Assembly: GCA_020631215.1 (NCBI GenBank)
Contig: JAHDHS010000017.1
Coordinates: forward strand, 1 to 42,856
Direction: 5' to 3'
DNA length: 42,856 nt
Source of the DNA: Hellea sp.
Lineage (GTDB): Bacteria > Pseudomonadota > Alphaproteobacteria > Caulobacterales > Maricaulaceae
Under the pieces are notes generated by a model, which saw nothing but the letters and a program-made list of their open reading frames with translations, had not been told where the DNA came from and made no database searches. Below, piece after piece: positions 32,022 through 39,838 of the stretch. A program made the position numbers and the translations under genes. Numbering within the stretch: position 1 is the stretch's first letter; each line of letters starts with the position of its first letter.

Positions 32022-33875
32022 TTAGGCCTTTTGGCTTTTAATATGCGTGTCGATGACGCGTTCTAATACGGACATTGGCACCGCGCCGCCAAGCACGACG
32101 GCGTCGTTGAATTTCTTATAGCTGTAGCGATCGCCCAGCGCTGTTTCGGCCTTGTCGCGCAGGCGGTTAATGGCGCTGTGACCGACTTTGTACCCACAGG
32201 CCTGACCGGGCCAGGCGCAATAGCGGTCAATTTCGCCCGCCACTTCTTCGGGGTTAGAGCCATTATTGGTGACAAACCACTCATTGGCCTGCTGCCGTGT
32301 CCAGCGCTCGGCATGCAGGCCGGTATCGACCACCAGACGGCAGGCGCGGAAGGCCAGTGATTGCAGATAGCCCAGCCGCCCGACGGGGAAGTCATCATAG
32401 ACGCCAAGCTCATCTGCGATTTGTTGTGCGTATAGCGCCCAGCCTTCGGAATAGGCGTTAAACGCCATGAGCGAGCGGATTAGCGGCTGTTTGAACGTAT
32501 ATTCGCCCTGCCAGACATGACCCGGAATGGCTTCGTGATAAGTCAGGTCCTTCAGGCCGAATTTGTTGTGCAGTTTCGGCGTGCGCAGATTGATCCAGAA
32601 ATGACCCGGCTGTGTGCCGTCAATTGACCCCGCTCCGCCATAGGCGCCAGGCGCGCCCGCCTCGACTTCGGGGTTAATGCGCGTGACCTCAAGGAAGCCC
32701 GGCACAAGCGTTTCGAAAGCTTGCGGCATGAGGGCCCGAATTTCGGAAATGGCGTCTTCGATAAAACTCATGATCTCGGCGCGGCCTTTATCGCCGTCCG
32801 AGAACTGATAACGCGGGTCTTTGCCCAGCGCGCTCATGCGCTCGCCCACTGTGCCTTGCGTATAGCCAATGGATTGCAGGATCGGCTCCATGCGTCCCTG
32901 AAGCTCGGCCAGTTCGTCCAGGCCCATTTGGTGGATTTCATCGGGGGACATATTGGTCGTCGTGCTGGCACGCAGCACCCAATCATAATAAGCCTCGCCC
33001 TCCGGCTTGGCCCAAACTCCGGCGTCATTGGTGGCTTGGGATTGGAACTGCTCCAGCGCCGCGATCTGCCGCTCCATGGCGGGTAGGATTTTATCCTTGG
33101 CAATTGCAGCGGCTTGATCCTGCGCCTTCATATCGATTTTATTGGCTTTGGCCCCAAACCCAGCGACAAGCCCCCAAGTCGAGGAGTCTTTGTCCCGCGC
33201 ACCCGTTAATTGTCCGAGTGTTTTCGCCATCAGGAAATCCGGCAGGATATAGCCCTTGGCTCCATCGCGTATGATTCGCTGACTTTCCCCGTCCAGCTGA
33301 TCGGCATATTCGCCGAGGCGCGCCAGATAGGCATCGACATCATCCTGTGTTTCAATCTTGTGGCTGCTGTCCAGAAAGCTGGGGATTTCGACAAAGGCCC
33401 CGGTGTTTTGCGCGACGACATAGGGGCTGGGGCGATAGGACCAGTTGTAATTCAGCATGGCATTATCGCCATAGTCAAAGTCGAACCCCTCTGCCGCAGT
33501 GCCAAAGAGCGTGCGTGTGACTTCGACATTCAAAGCGTCAGAGGCGGGCAGGGCGGTAAGGTCGACCTTATTTAACTTTGCTAACATCGCCCGCACATCG
33601 GTTTCAATTTTCGCCTGACCTTCCGGGGTTCTGTAAGTGAGTTTATATTTCAGAGGCGCATATTTTCCGTCCGCAATCCCGGAGCTGGAGGCGGTTTCGG
33701 GATAGGAGTTCACCATCAAATCCGTGGCTTGGCCTAATAGATCATTGGCCGCTTTCAGCGCAGCCTCATGGCCTACTGTTGTGGGCGCGGCGGGTTTGTC
33801 ACCACAGGCCGACAGGGCAGGCGAAAGGGCGGCGGCAGCGGATGTGGCCAATAATGTGCGGCGGGTCAAAGACAT
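32022..33875 (-). CDS. DUF885 family zincin-like peptidase, exported lipoprotein
   Basis: 617 aa from ATG 33875, preceded by GGAG; the ATG four codons upstream has no such site. The N-terminus SLTRRTLLATSAAAALSPAL then SAC is a Tat-like twin-Arg signal joined to a lipobox. The catalytic-looking motif is LTYHEAIPGHVWQ, the HExxPGHxxQ signature of DUF885, with SEGWALYAQQ and a later ECR-like region. DUF885 proteins are predicted metallopeptidases related to M2/M32-type zincins. Near the C-terminus YCAWPGQACGYKVG is the other family mark. It is convergent with the barrel gene. Substrate unknown; location in the periplasm or on a membrane is inferred from the signal. Confidence 0.92.
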   Translation of the reverse strand: MSLTRRTLLATSAAAALSPALSACGDKPAAPTTVGHEAALKAANDLLGQATDLMVNSYPETASSSGIADGKYAPLKYKLTYRTPEGQAKIETDVRAMLAKLNKVDLTALPASDALNVEVTRTLFGTAAEGFDFDYGDNAMLNYNWSYRPSPYVVAQNTGAFVEIPSFLDSSHKIETQDDVDAYLARLGEYADQLDGESQRIIRDGAKGYILPDFLMAKTLGQLTGARDKDSSTWGLVAGFGAKANKIDMKAQDQAAAIAKDKILPAMERQIAALEQFQSQATNDAGVWAKPEGEAYYDWVLRASTTTNMSPDEIHQMGLDELAELQGRMEPILQSIGYTQGTVGERMSALGKDPRYQFSDGDKGRAEIMSFIEDAISEIRALMPQAFETLVPGFLEVTRINPEVEAGAPGAYGGAGSIDGTQPGHFWINLRTPKLHNKFGLKDLTYHEAIPGHVWQGEYTFKQPLIRSLMAFNAYSEGWALYAQQIADELGVYDDFPVGRLGYLQSLAFRACRLVVDTGLHAERWTRQQANEWFVTNNGSNPEEVAGEIDRYCAWPGQACGYKVGHSAINRLRDKAETALGDRYSYKKFNDAVVLGGAVPMSVLERVIDTHIKSQKA

Positions 33876-33941
33876 AGGAAACTCCATAGGCAGTTTACAG
33901 ACTATGGTGCCGCAGTGACGGGCTTAAAGCAATAGGGCCCT

Positions 33942-34517
33942 CTAGGCTGGGGCGCGCTCCGGCAGGTGACAGACAATGCCTGTGGGGCCGTGCATACAAT
34001 AGCCTTGCGGGTTTTTCGCCAGATATTGCTGGTGATAATCCTCCGCCGGGTAATAGGTCGGGGCTTCGCGCAGCTCTGTCGTAATCGGGCGGCCATAGGC
34101 CGCCTCATAGCGTTGGACGGCGTCCTCAGCGGCAGCCTTTTGGGCGTCGGTGTAGTAGAAAATCGCGCTGCGATATTGCGGGCCGATATCATTGCCTTGT
34201 CGGTCGCCTTGCGTCGGGTCGTGATTTTCGAAAAAGACTTTCAGGATTTCGTCAATGGAAATCACTTTGGGATCATAGACGACATGCACCATTTCGGCAT
34301 GGCCGGTCGTGCCTGTGCAGGTTTTCTTGTAATCGGGGTCCGTGGTGTGACCGCCCGCATAGCCGACAGAGGTCACATAGACGCCGTCCAGCTTCCACAG
34401 GATTCGCTCCGCGCCCCAAAAACAACCCATGCCGAGCTGGATTTGCTCATGGCCTTCGGGGTAATCCGCAAACATATTTTGGCCATTGACGAAATGGACC
34501 GGGTTTTCACACAGCAT
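33942..34517 (-). CDS. msrA: Peptide methionine (S)-S-oxide reductase
   Basis: 191 aa; ATG 34517 has AAGGAG upstream. GMGCFWGAE carries the catalytic Cys at 32, followed by GYAGGHTTDPDYKKTCTGTTGHAE, DPTQGDRQGNDIGPQYRS and EDYHQQYL, all standard MsrA blocks. Two C-terminal cysteines (GYCMHG and IVCHLP) are placed to act as resolving residues. It reduces S-sulfoxides of methionine in oxidised proteins using thioredoxin. No signal peptide is present, so it is cytoplasmic. No msrB is adjacent. The N-terminal extension of about 20 residues before the core is normal. Confidence 0.97.
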   Translation of the reverse strand: MLCENPVHFVNGQNMFADYPEGHEQIQLGMGCFWGAERILWKLDGVYVTSVGYAGGHTTDPDYKKTCTGTTGHAEMVHVVYDPKVISIDEILKVFFENHDPTQGDRQGNDIGPQYRSAIFYYTDAQKAAAEDAVQRYEAAYGRPITTELREAPTYYPAEDYHQQYLAKNPQGYCMHGPTGIVCHLPERAPA

Positions 34518-34561
34518 AACAAGCTCCTTGGGTGACCTCTTATATAGGAGGCCAATGATGT

Positions 34562-35320
34562 TTAGGGAAGGGGCGCAACGGGCCGCTTGCGCATGACCGG
34601 GCCAATCACACGGGCCAATATATCCGCGATATGTGCTTGCTGCGTGTCGGTTGTGATCAAATCCTGCCGGATTTCGATGTTTAAATGCCTAAGACCCCGG
34701 GATGCGACTTGCGCGTCGACGGTGTGGTTCAGGATCATGGCGGTATAGGGCTCATTGATCCGCACGTCATAATTCATGCCAATGGTGGCATATTCATGGA
34801 TCGCTGCCTTGGCGCTGTCAGGGTCTGATTTGACCAGATAGCCAAAATCCACATAGCGCTGCTCTCCGGTGAGAGGTTTTTCAGTAAAGCTGTGAATGGA
34901 CACGATCAACGGATCGATCAGCTTACTCATGGCGGTCTCTATCGCGGCAGACAGGCCTGCGTGATAGGGTTTATGTATGGTGTTGATGCGGTGCTGCCGC
35001 TCGCTTTCGGTCAGGTTTTGATTGCCCGGGATGACCGTGCCGTCGCTTTCCTCCGGGATCATGTCGAGCCGGTCGGGGCTACGGTTACAGTCAATCACCA
35101 GACGAGAGACCCCCGCCAGATGCCCCGCGCAGCCAAATTCACGGCAGAGATGCCGGATGATACTATCGGTGCCAATGTCCCAGGCGATGTGCCGGGTCAA
35201 ATCATCCCCGCTTAAGCCCAGATTATTGTAGGCCTCGGGGATATGACGGGAGGCATGATCCCCGAAAATAAAAATCGGTGCAGAGCTTTTGGCTTCGATG
35301 CTGTGAAAGGGTTTAGACAT
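34562..35320 (-). CDS. N-formylglutamate amidohydrolase family protein
   Basis: 252 aa. FGDHASRHIP near the N-terminus, HIAWDIGTD, SRLVIDCNRSPD, and VSIHSFTEKP match the family, whose members hydrolyse N-formyl or other N-acyl amino acids. The true substrate is unsure because the family is broad; histidine-degradation genes are not adjacent. The next gene upstream encodes a GCS2-type carboxylate-amine ligase, and these two families often sit together in alphaproteobacteria, which suggests linked amidation and hydrolysis of a small acid. It lies 30 bp from the ligase stop codon. Confidence 0.88.
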   Translation of the reverse strand: MSKPFHSIEAKSSAPIFIFGDHASRHIPEAYNNLGLSGDDLTRHIAWDIGTDSIIRHLCREFGCAGHLAGVSRLVIDCNRSPDRLDMIPEESDGTVIPGNQNLTESERQHRINTIHKPYHAGLSAAIETAMSKLIDPLIVSIHSFTEKPLTGEQRYVDFGYLVKSDPDSAKAAIHEYATIGMNYDVRINEPYTAMILNHTVDAQVASRGLRHLNIEIRQDLITTDTQQAHIADILARVIGPVMRKRPVAPLP

Positions 35321-35350
35321 GCCTTATTAAATGGAAGAGGCGCGCGAAAA

Positions 35351-36478
35351 TCACAAGCCCTGAACTGTCTCTTCAATCAAATTATCGACGACTTTATACA
35401 GGCCCTCGCGCTTGCGCTTGCCCGGCCCGATGGAGTTTTCATAGAGCTCGACCTGATGGCAGGCAGAGGAACCGCGATTGACAATATTATAGGCGTTCTC
35501 AACTTCTTTCAGACAACCCAGCGCATCGGCATCTTCGGCGATCCAATCGATCAATTCTTTCAGCAATTCCGAGAAGGGCACGGCTTTACCCGAGCCGAAA
35601 TCAATCAGCTTGCCTGACACGCCATGGCGCTGCGCCATCCAGCGGTTTTCCTCAATCAGGAAAGCCGGATAAACCCGCCATTTCATATTACTGTGTTTCA
35701 AACGTAATATGCGCCGGGTGAGGCTTTGATAGATCGCGGCAATGGTTATGGCATCATCCAGCCGCGTGCAAATATCACAAACCCGCATCTCCAGTGTCGG
35801 GAATTTATTGGACGGGCGGATATCCCACCAGATTTTCGAACTGTCCTCAATGGCGCCGGCTTTGATGATGGCGTTGATCAAGCGTTCATATTCGCTGTAA
35901 CTTTCCAGTTCTTCGGGAATGCCTGTGCGCGGCATGCCGTCAAAAACAGACAGGCGGTAAGATTTCATCCCCATCAGGCGGCCTTCCCAAAAAGGGGAGC
36001 TGGTCGACAGGGCCAGCATATGCGGCAGGAAATAACGCATCTGGTTTTGCACATCGATGCGGTGATCTTCATTTTCAATCCCGATATGGACATGCATGCC
36101 GCAAATCATCATGCGGTGTATGGCCCCGCGCAGGTCTTGCGAGAGCTGCTCATAGCGTTCGCCTTGTGTGGGTTTTTGCTGTTTCCACGGGGTGAAAGGG
36201 TGGGTCGAGGCGGCCATCAGGCGCATGCCGTTCTGCTCGGCCAGTTCCGCCAACTGCCCGCGCAAATCCGCGATCTCCTCGCGCGCCTGCTGCACGGTTT
36301 CGCAAACGCCCGTAGCAATTTCGATTTGGCAGCGCAGAAATTCAGGTGTGACACGCGGGCCGACCTTGTCCTGACACATTTGCATAAAGCCTTTGGGCGG
36401 GCTGGTCACGGCGGCCCGCGTTTCCGGATTGACCAGAAGATATTCCTCTTCAATCCCCAATGTCAGGGCTTCAGCCAT
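35351..36478 (-). CDS. Carboxylate-amine ligase, GCS2 family (YbdK-like)
   Basis: 375 aa. LTLGIEEEYLLVNP at the N-terminus is the GCS2 ATP-grasp-like signature; MMICGMHVHIGIE, WWDIRPSNKFPTLEMRVCD and AYNIVNRG follow in the family order. YbdK proteins have weak gamma-glutamyl-cysteine ligase activity; the physiological acid and amine are unsettled. It is 42 bp downstream of the nucleotidase gene and 30 bp upstream of the N-formylglutamate amidohydrolase-like gene on the same strand, consistent with an operon. The length matches YbdK (about 370 aa), so this is not the main plant/proteobacterial type of GshA. Confidence 0.9.
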   Translation of the reverse strand: MAEALTLGIEEEYLLVNPETRAAVTSPPKGFMQMCQDKVGPRVTPEFLRCQIEIATGVCETVQQAREEIADLRGQLAELAEQNGMRLMAASTHPFTPWKQQKPTQGERYEQLSQDLRGAIHRMMICGMHVHIGIENEDHRIDVQNQMRYFLPHMLALSTSSPFWEGRLMGMKSYRLSVFDGMPRTGIPEELESYSEYERLINAIIKAGAIEDSSKIWWDIRPSNKFPTLEMRVCDICTRLDDAITIAAIYQSLTRRILRLKHSNMKWRVYPAFLIEENRWMAQRHGVSGKLIDFGSGKAVPFSELLKELIDWIAEDADALGCLKEVENAYNIVNRGSSACHQVELYENSIGPGKRKREGLYKVVDNLIEETVQGL

Positions 36479-36520
36479 AAAAGTCTTTAACAGCGCAAAG
36501 CCTGGATGGAAAGAGCGGTC

Positions 36521-37207
36521 TTAGAGCGGGTTGGCCTTTGCCAGAAACCCCGGCAAATCATCCGTGATATGATCGACGAAGTCGGCTTTTGTCGTCAGTC
36601 CGGCGGGGCGGGTAATCTCGGGTTCATCCGACCAATCCGCATCCGATGTCACCAACACAGTCGCCATGCCCATATGCTTTGGGACTTCGAGATTTCTGAC
36701 GCCGTCTTCAAAAAAGATGGCGGTTTCAGGGTCGATATCAAATATATCGCAAAATTTGATGTAGGGGCTGCGTTTGGGTTTGGGGACGTAATCTCCATCC
36801 TCAATCCCGAAACTGCCGTCAAATAAGTCAAATAAATTTAGATGACTTGCGACATTTCTGGCGTGGCCTTTGGAGCCATTGGTGAAGATGAATTTTCGGC
36901 CCGGCAGAGCTTTGATCTGGTTACGCAGCTCTGGGTCGGGGCGCAGCATGGACAAATCCACATCATGCACATAATCCAGAAATTCGGTCGGATCCATGCC
37001 ATGCACCGCCATCATGCCGGAGAGGGACGTGCCATATTCGGCCAGATATTCTTTTTGCACCATGCGGGCTTCTGTGGGCTGCAATGCCAGATAGCGGCTG
37101 ATATAGGCGGTCATTTTTTTGTCTATCTGGGAGAAGAAATCAACATCGGCGCGGTAGAGCGTGTTGTCGAGATCAAAGATCCAGTTGCGGATATGAGAGA
37201 GTGTCAT
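36521..37207 (-). CDS. HAD-superfamily pyrimidine 5'-nucleotidase
   Basis: 228 aa. HAD motif I WIFDLDNTLYR holds the nucleophile Asp; FIFTNGSKGHA is motif II; KRSPYIKF carries the motif III Lys, and AIFFEDGVRNLEV is motif IV. The sequence pattern is of the yeast Sdt1-like pyrimidine 5'-nucleotidase group, which dephosphorylate UMP and CMP. It lies nine bases after the DUF1036 gene on the same strand. Substrate range is inferred from family only; some members act on other sugar phosphates. Confidence 0.92.
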   Translation of the reverse strand: MTLSHIRNWIFDLDNTLYRADVDFFSQIDKKMTAYISRYLALQPTEARMVQKEYLAEYGTSLSGMMAVHGMDPTEFLDYVHDVDLSMLRPDPELRNQIKALPGRKFIFTNGSKGHARNVASHLNLFDLFDGSFGIEDGDYVPKPKRSPYIKFCDIFDIDPETAIFFEDGVRNLEVPKHMGMATVLVTSDADWSDEPEITRPAGLTTKADFVDHITDDLPGFLAKANPL

Positions 37208-37216
37208 ATTACGAAG

Positions 37217-38311
37217 TTATCGCCGCAGGCCGGCTGCGCTGACCTCTGCAAAATCAGAGTCGCCCAGGGTGATTTTCACGCCGTCTTGATCCGTAACGAT
37301 GGGCCGAAAATTCGCGGCGACATAACCGCCCTCTGTGCAAAAATCACGACCCATGGCAGAGAAACGGGATTCCGCGATACAGAATTGTGCGGGCGTGGCG
37401 GTGACGGAACGCAGCCGGTTGTCGGGGCGGATGGCCTCCGGGTCTTCGGGGTCGATATTTTCCTGCAAGGCATAATAATGGGCATCCTTGCCCTGTAGAG
37501 ATTGGGTGTAAAGCTGCTGGCAAAGTCCGGGTTCTAACTCCCACCATCCTTTGGATTGCCAGCTGCCTTCCTCGCGCGTCGCGATAGCCCCCCAAATCGT
37601 GGCAGAACTGTCATTGCATAATTCTACGCCGATGGTGGCGACCGTCAAACTTGCCACTTCTTTTAGGGCTGCGATTAATTCCGCGCCTTTGATATTTTTA
37701 TCAAGTTCATATTTCTTTTTAAAATCCCGAATATAACGGTTTGTCCGTCGCCCGGGCAGGCCGTCAATTTTTGTAATATCATAGCCGGCATCGCGCAGCA
37801 GTCTTTGTAAGGCGGCTGTTTCGGCTTTGGGGCCGAAATCCGACGGTTCAATCAAGGTCGTACGGGACTCTGAGGGCTTGACCGCCAGATATTCGCGGGT
37901 TTCAAGATTGTTCAAAGCGCAATCTTCCGAGGCTTCCGAAGAAAAATCTTCTTCTTTGGCGCATAATTCAATCTTACCCTTCCACTCGCGAATGCCGCCC
38001 CGGTGAATGGGCAGGCTTTCGGCATATAAAAAACGGGGTGTGTCGGGATCTGTATAGGTTGTTTCGTGGCAGGCGCCGGGGATGATTTCTGTCCAGCCCC
38101 GCACCGTGACAGCGCCTTGGTCTGATAGCCCGTAAGCTGCCCGCAAGATGAAAGATGTCTCGTTACAAATGTTCCAGACATAGCTGGTCTGGGCGGTATT
38201 TTGTGGTGTCTGCACTGCCGGAGCTTCGCTTTGCTCTGCGGCCTCTTGGGCATAGGCGCTCGGTGCGGCGGCGAGGCAAATCGTAAAAAATGTCAGGGTG
38301 CGTGACATCAT
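37217..38311 (-). CDS. Secreted DUF1036 protein with two DUF1036 domains around a peptidoglycan-binding-like segment
   Basis: 364 aa; a signal peptide ends near residue 21 (SAYAQ). Residues 44-131 and 226-340 are two DUF1036-like domains with CNET or CNDS near the start, a Gly-Trp core (RGWTEI, SKGWWEL) and paired cysteines. Between them residues 164-212 (AALQRLLRDAGYDI, GLPGRRTNRYIRDFKKKY) resemble a peptidoglycan-binding 1 repeat. The layout suggests a periplasmic protein that can touch the cell wall. It overlaps argB by 4 bp (38308-38311) and is followed by the nucleotidase gene at nine bases. The role of DUF1036 is unknown. An alternative start one codon later is equally possible. Confidence 0.85.
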   Translation of the reverse strand: MMSRTLTFFTICLAAAPSAYAQEAAEQSEAPAVQTPQNTAQTSYVWNICNETSFILRAAYGLSDQGAVTVRGWTEIIPGACHETTYTDPDTPRFLYAESLPIHRGGIREWKGKIELCAKEEDFSSEASEDCALNNLETREYLAVKPSESRTTLIEPSDFGPKAETAALQRLLRDAGYDITKIDGLPGRRTNRYIRDFKKKYELDKNIKGAELIAALKEVASLTVATIGVELCNDSSATIWGAIATREEGSWQSKGWWELEPGLCQQLYTQSLQGKDAHYYALQENIDPEDPEAIRPDNRLRSVTATPAQFCIAESRFSAMGRDFCTEGGYVAANFRPIVTDQDGVKITLGDSDFAEVSAAGLRR

Positions 38312-39168
38312 CTAATGAGCGTCCCTGCGCCCACATCGGTGAATAACTCGACCAGGAGACCATGCGCGCGGCGTCCGTCCAGAATGACAACGGCATTCAC
38401 GCCTGAATTAACGGCATGTATGGCTGTGCCGAGTTTCGGAATCATGCCGCCTTTGGCGACGCCTTTATCGATCAAGTTCTGGGCCTCTGCGGTAGATAAA
38501 TCGGTCAGTAACATGCCGTCATCATCCAGAACGCCTTCGACATCGGTCATTAAAATCAGGCGCGCCGCGCCGATGGCGGCCGCGATTGTGCCTGCCGCTG
38601 TGTCCGCATTGATATTATAACCCGCGCCGTCTTCGCCTGCGCTGATCGGGGAGATAACCGGGATAAAATCATTGTCGGAATGGGTCAGGGTCTCGATCAG
38701 GGATGTGTCTGTGTCGACTGGCTCGCCCGTGAAGCCCAGATCGGGATTGACGGCCTTGGCGGTAATCAGGCGCGCATCACGGCCTGAAATACCGACGGCT
38801 CGCCCGCCCGCAACGTTAATTGCAGAGACGAGGGATTTATTGATCGCGCCGGAGAGCACCATTTCGGCCACGCCGACGGTTTCCATATCCGAGACACGCA
38901 GACCGTCTTTGAATTCCGTTTTAATCTGTAAGCGCTCCAGCATAGAGCCGATCTGCGGCCCGCCGCCATGAACGACGATAGGCTTTAGGCCGCATTGGCG
39001 CAACATCACAATATCTTTGGCAAATTCTGCTGTCAGGGCCGCATCGCCCATGGCGTGGCCGCCAAATTTAATGACGATAATATTTCCGGCGTGACGCTGG
39101 ATAAAGGGCAAGGCCTCGGAGAGGGTTTGCGCGCTGGTCCATCCTGATTCGTTTTTACGGCGTTTCAT
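38308..39168 (-). CDS. argB: Acetylglutamate kinase
   Basis: 286 aa from ATG 39168; the open frame reaches 39234 but would overlap engB and adds no homology. IIVIKFGGHAM, IVVHGGGPQI, DGLRVSD, NINADTAAGTIAAAIGAARLILMTDVEGVL and KGGMIPKL are amino-acid-kinase motifs of ArgB. It phosphorylates N-acetyl-L-glutamate, the second step of arginine synthesis. The N-terminal helix (residues 1-28) is the extension found in hexameric, arginine-inhibited ArgB enzymes. It follows engB by 19 bp and overlaps the DUF1036 gene by 4 bp. Confidence 0.97.
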   Translation of the reverse strand: MKRRKNESGWTSAQTLSEALPFIQRHAGNIIVIKFGGHAMGDAALTAEFAKDIVMLRQCGLKPIVVHGGGPQIGSMLERLQIKTEFKDGLRVSDMETVGVAEMVLSGAINKSLVSAINVAGGRAVGISGRDARLITAKAVNPDLGFTGEPVDTDTSLIETLTHSDNDFIPVISPISAGEDGAGYNINADTAAGTIAAAIGAARLILMTDVEGVLDDDGMLLTDLSTAEAQNLIDKGVAKGGMIPKLGTAIHAVNSGVNAVVILDGRRAHGLLVELFTDVGAGTLIR

Positions 39169-39187
39169 ATCATCTATGTTATAGCAA

Positions 39188-39838
39188 TCAGGCGGGCAGG
39201 GCCAAGGTGGCAATTTCAGCCCGCAAAAGATCAATCCCGGTTTTCTTTTCAGATGATGTTGAAATTATGACCGGGAATGCCGCCGGGCGCTTGGCGATAG
39301 ATGTTTGTGTCTTGGTCAGGACTTTGGCCAGCTCTCCTTTTTTCAGCTTATCAGTTTTGGTGAGTATGATTTGATAGGTCACTGCGGCTTCATCGAGCAT
39401 ATCAAAGAGCTCAAAATCATTCGGTTTCAGGCCATGTCGGCTGTCAATCAGCACAAATACGCGGCGAAGATTGGCACGGCCGCGTAAAAAGGCGCGGGTT
39501 AGCTTGGTCCATCTGGCTATGTCAGTCTTTGAGGCGCGGGCATAGCCATAGCCGGGCAAATCGACGACATGCAGGCGGTCATCGATGTTGAAATAATTCA
39601 GCTCCCGTGTCCGGCCCGGCGTATTGGAGGCGCGGGCTAAGCCTTTGCGGCCCGTCACAGCGTTGATCAGCGAAGACTTACCGACATTGGAGCGGCCTGC
39701 AAAACACACCTCAGGCAGGGCGGCGGGCGGTAGCTTGTCCAGTGAGACAACGGACAGCATAAAATTTATGTCACGGGCAAATAAAAGCCGCCCATCTTCT
39801 AGGGCGGCTTCACTATATTCGGGTTGATCACGCATCAT
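39188..39838 (-). CDS. engB: Ribosome biogenesis GTPase EngB (YihA/YsxC)
   Basis: 216 aa. G1 GRSNVGKSSL, G2 TPGRTRELNYF, G3 DLPGYGYA, G4 TKTDKL, and G5-like IISTSSEKKTG are complete. EngB is an essential GTPase for late assembly of the large ribosomal subunit. The start ATG is directly behind the yidC stop (TAA-ATG-ATG), so the pair is translated from one transcript. This gene lies in the rpmH-rnpA-yidC-engB-argB arrangement common to many alphaproteobacteria. Confidence 0.97.
   Translation of the reverse strand: MMRDQPEYSEAALEDGRLLFARDINFMLSVVSLDKLPPAALPEVCFAGRSNVGKSSLINAVTGRKGLARASNTPGRTRELNYFNIDDRLHVVDLPGYGYARASKTDIARWTKLTRAFLRGRANLRRVFVLIDSRHGLKPNDFELFDMLDEAAVTYQIILTKTDKLKKGELAKVLTKTQTSIAKRPAAFPVIISTSSEKKTGIDLLRAEIATLALPA

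Noticed and set aside
35726-36490. 254-codon plus-strand frame opposite the carboxylate-amine ligase
   Set aside because: Antisense to a clear GCS2-family gene; composition typical of a mirrored frame.
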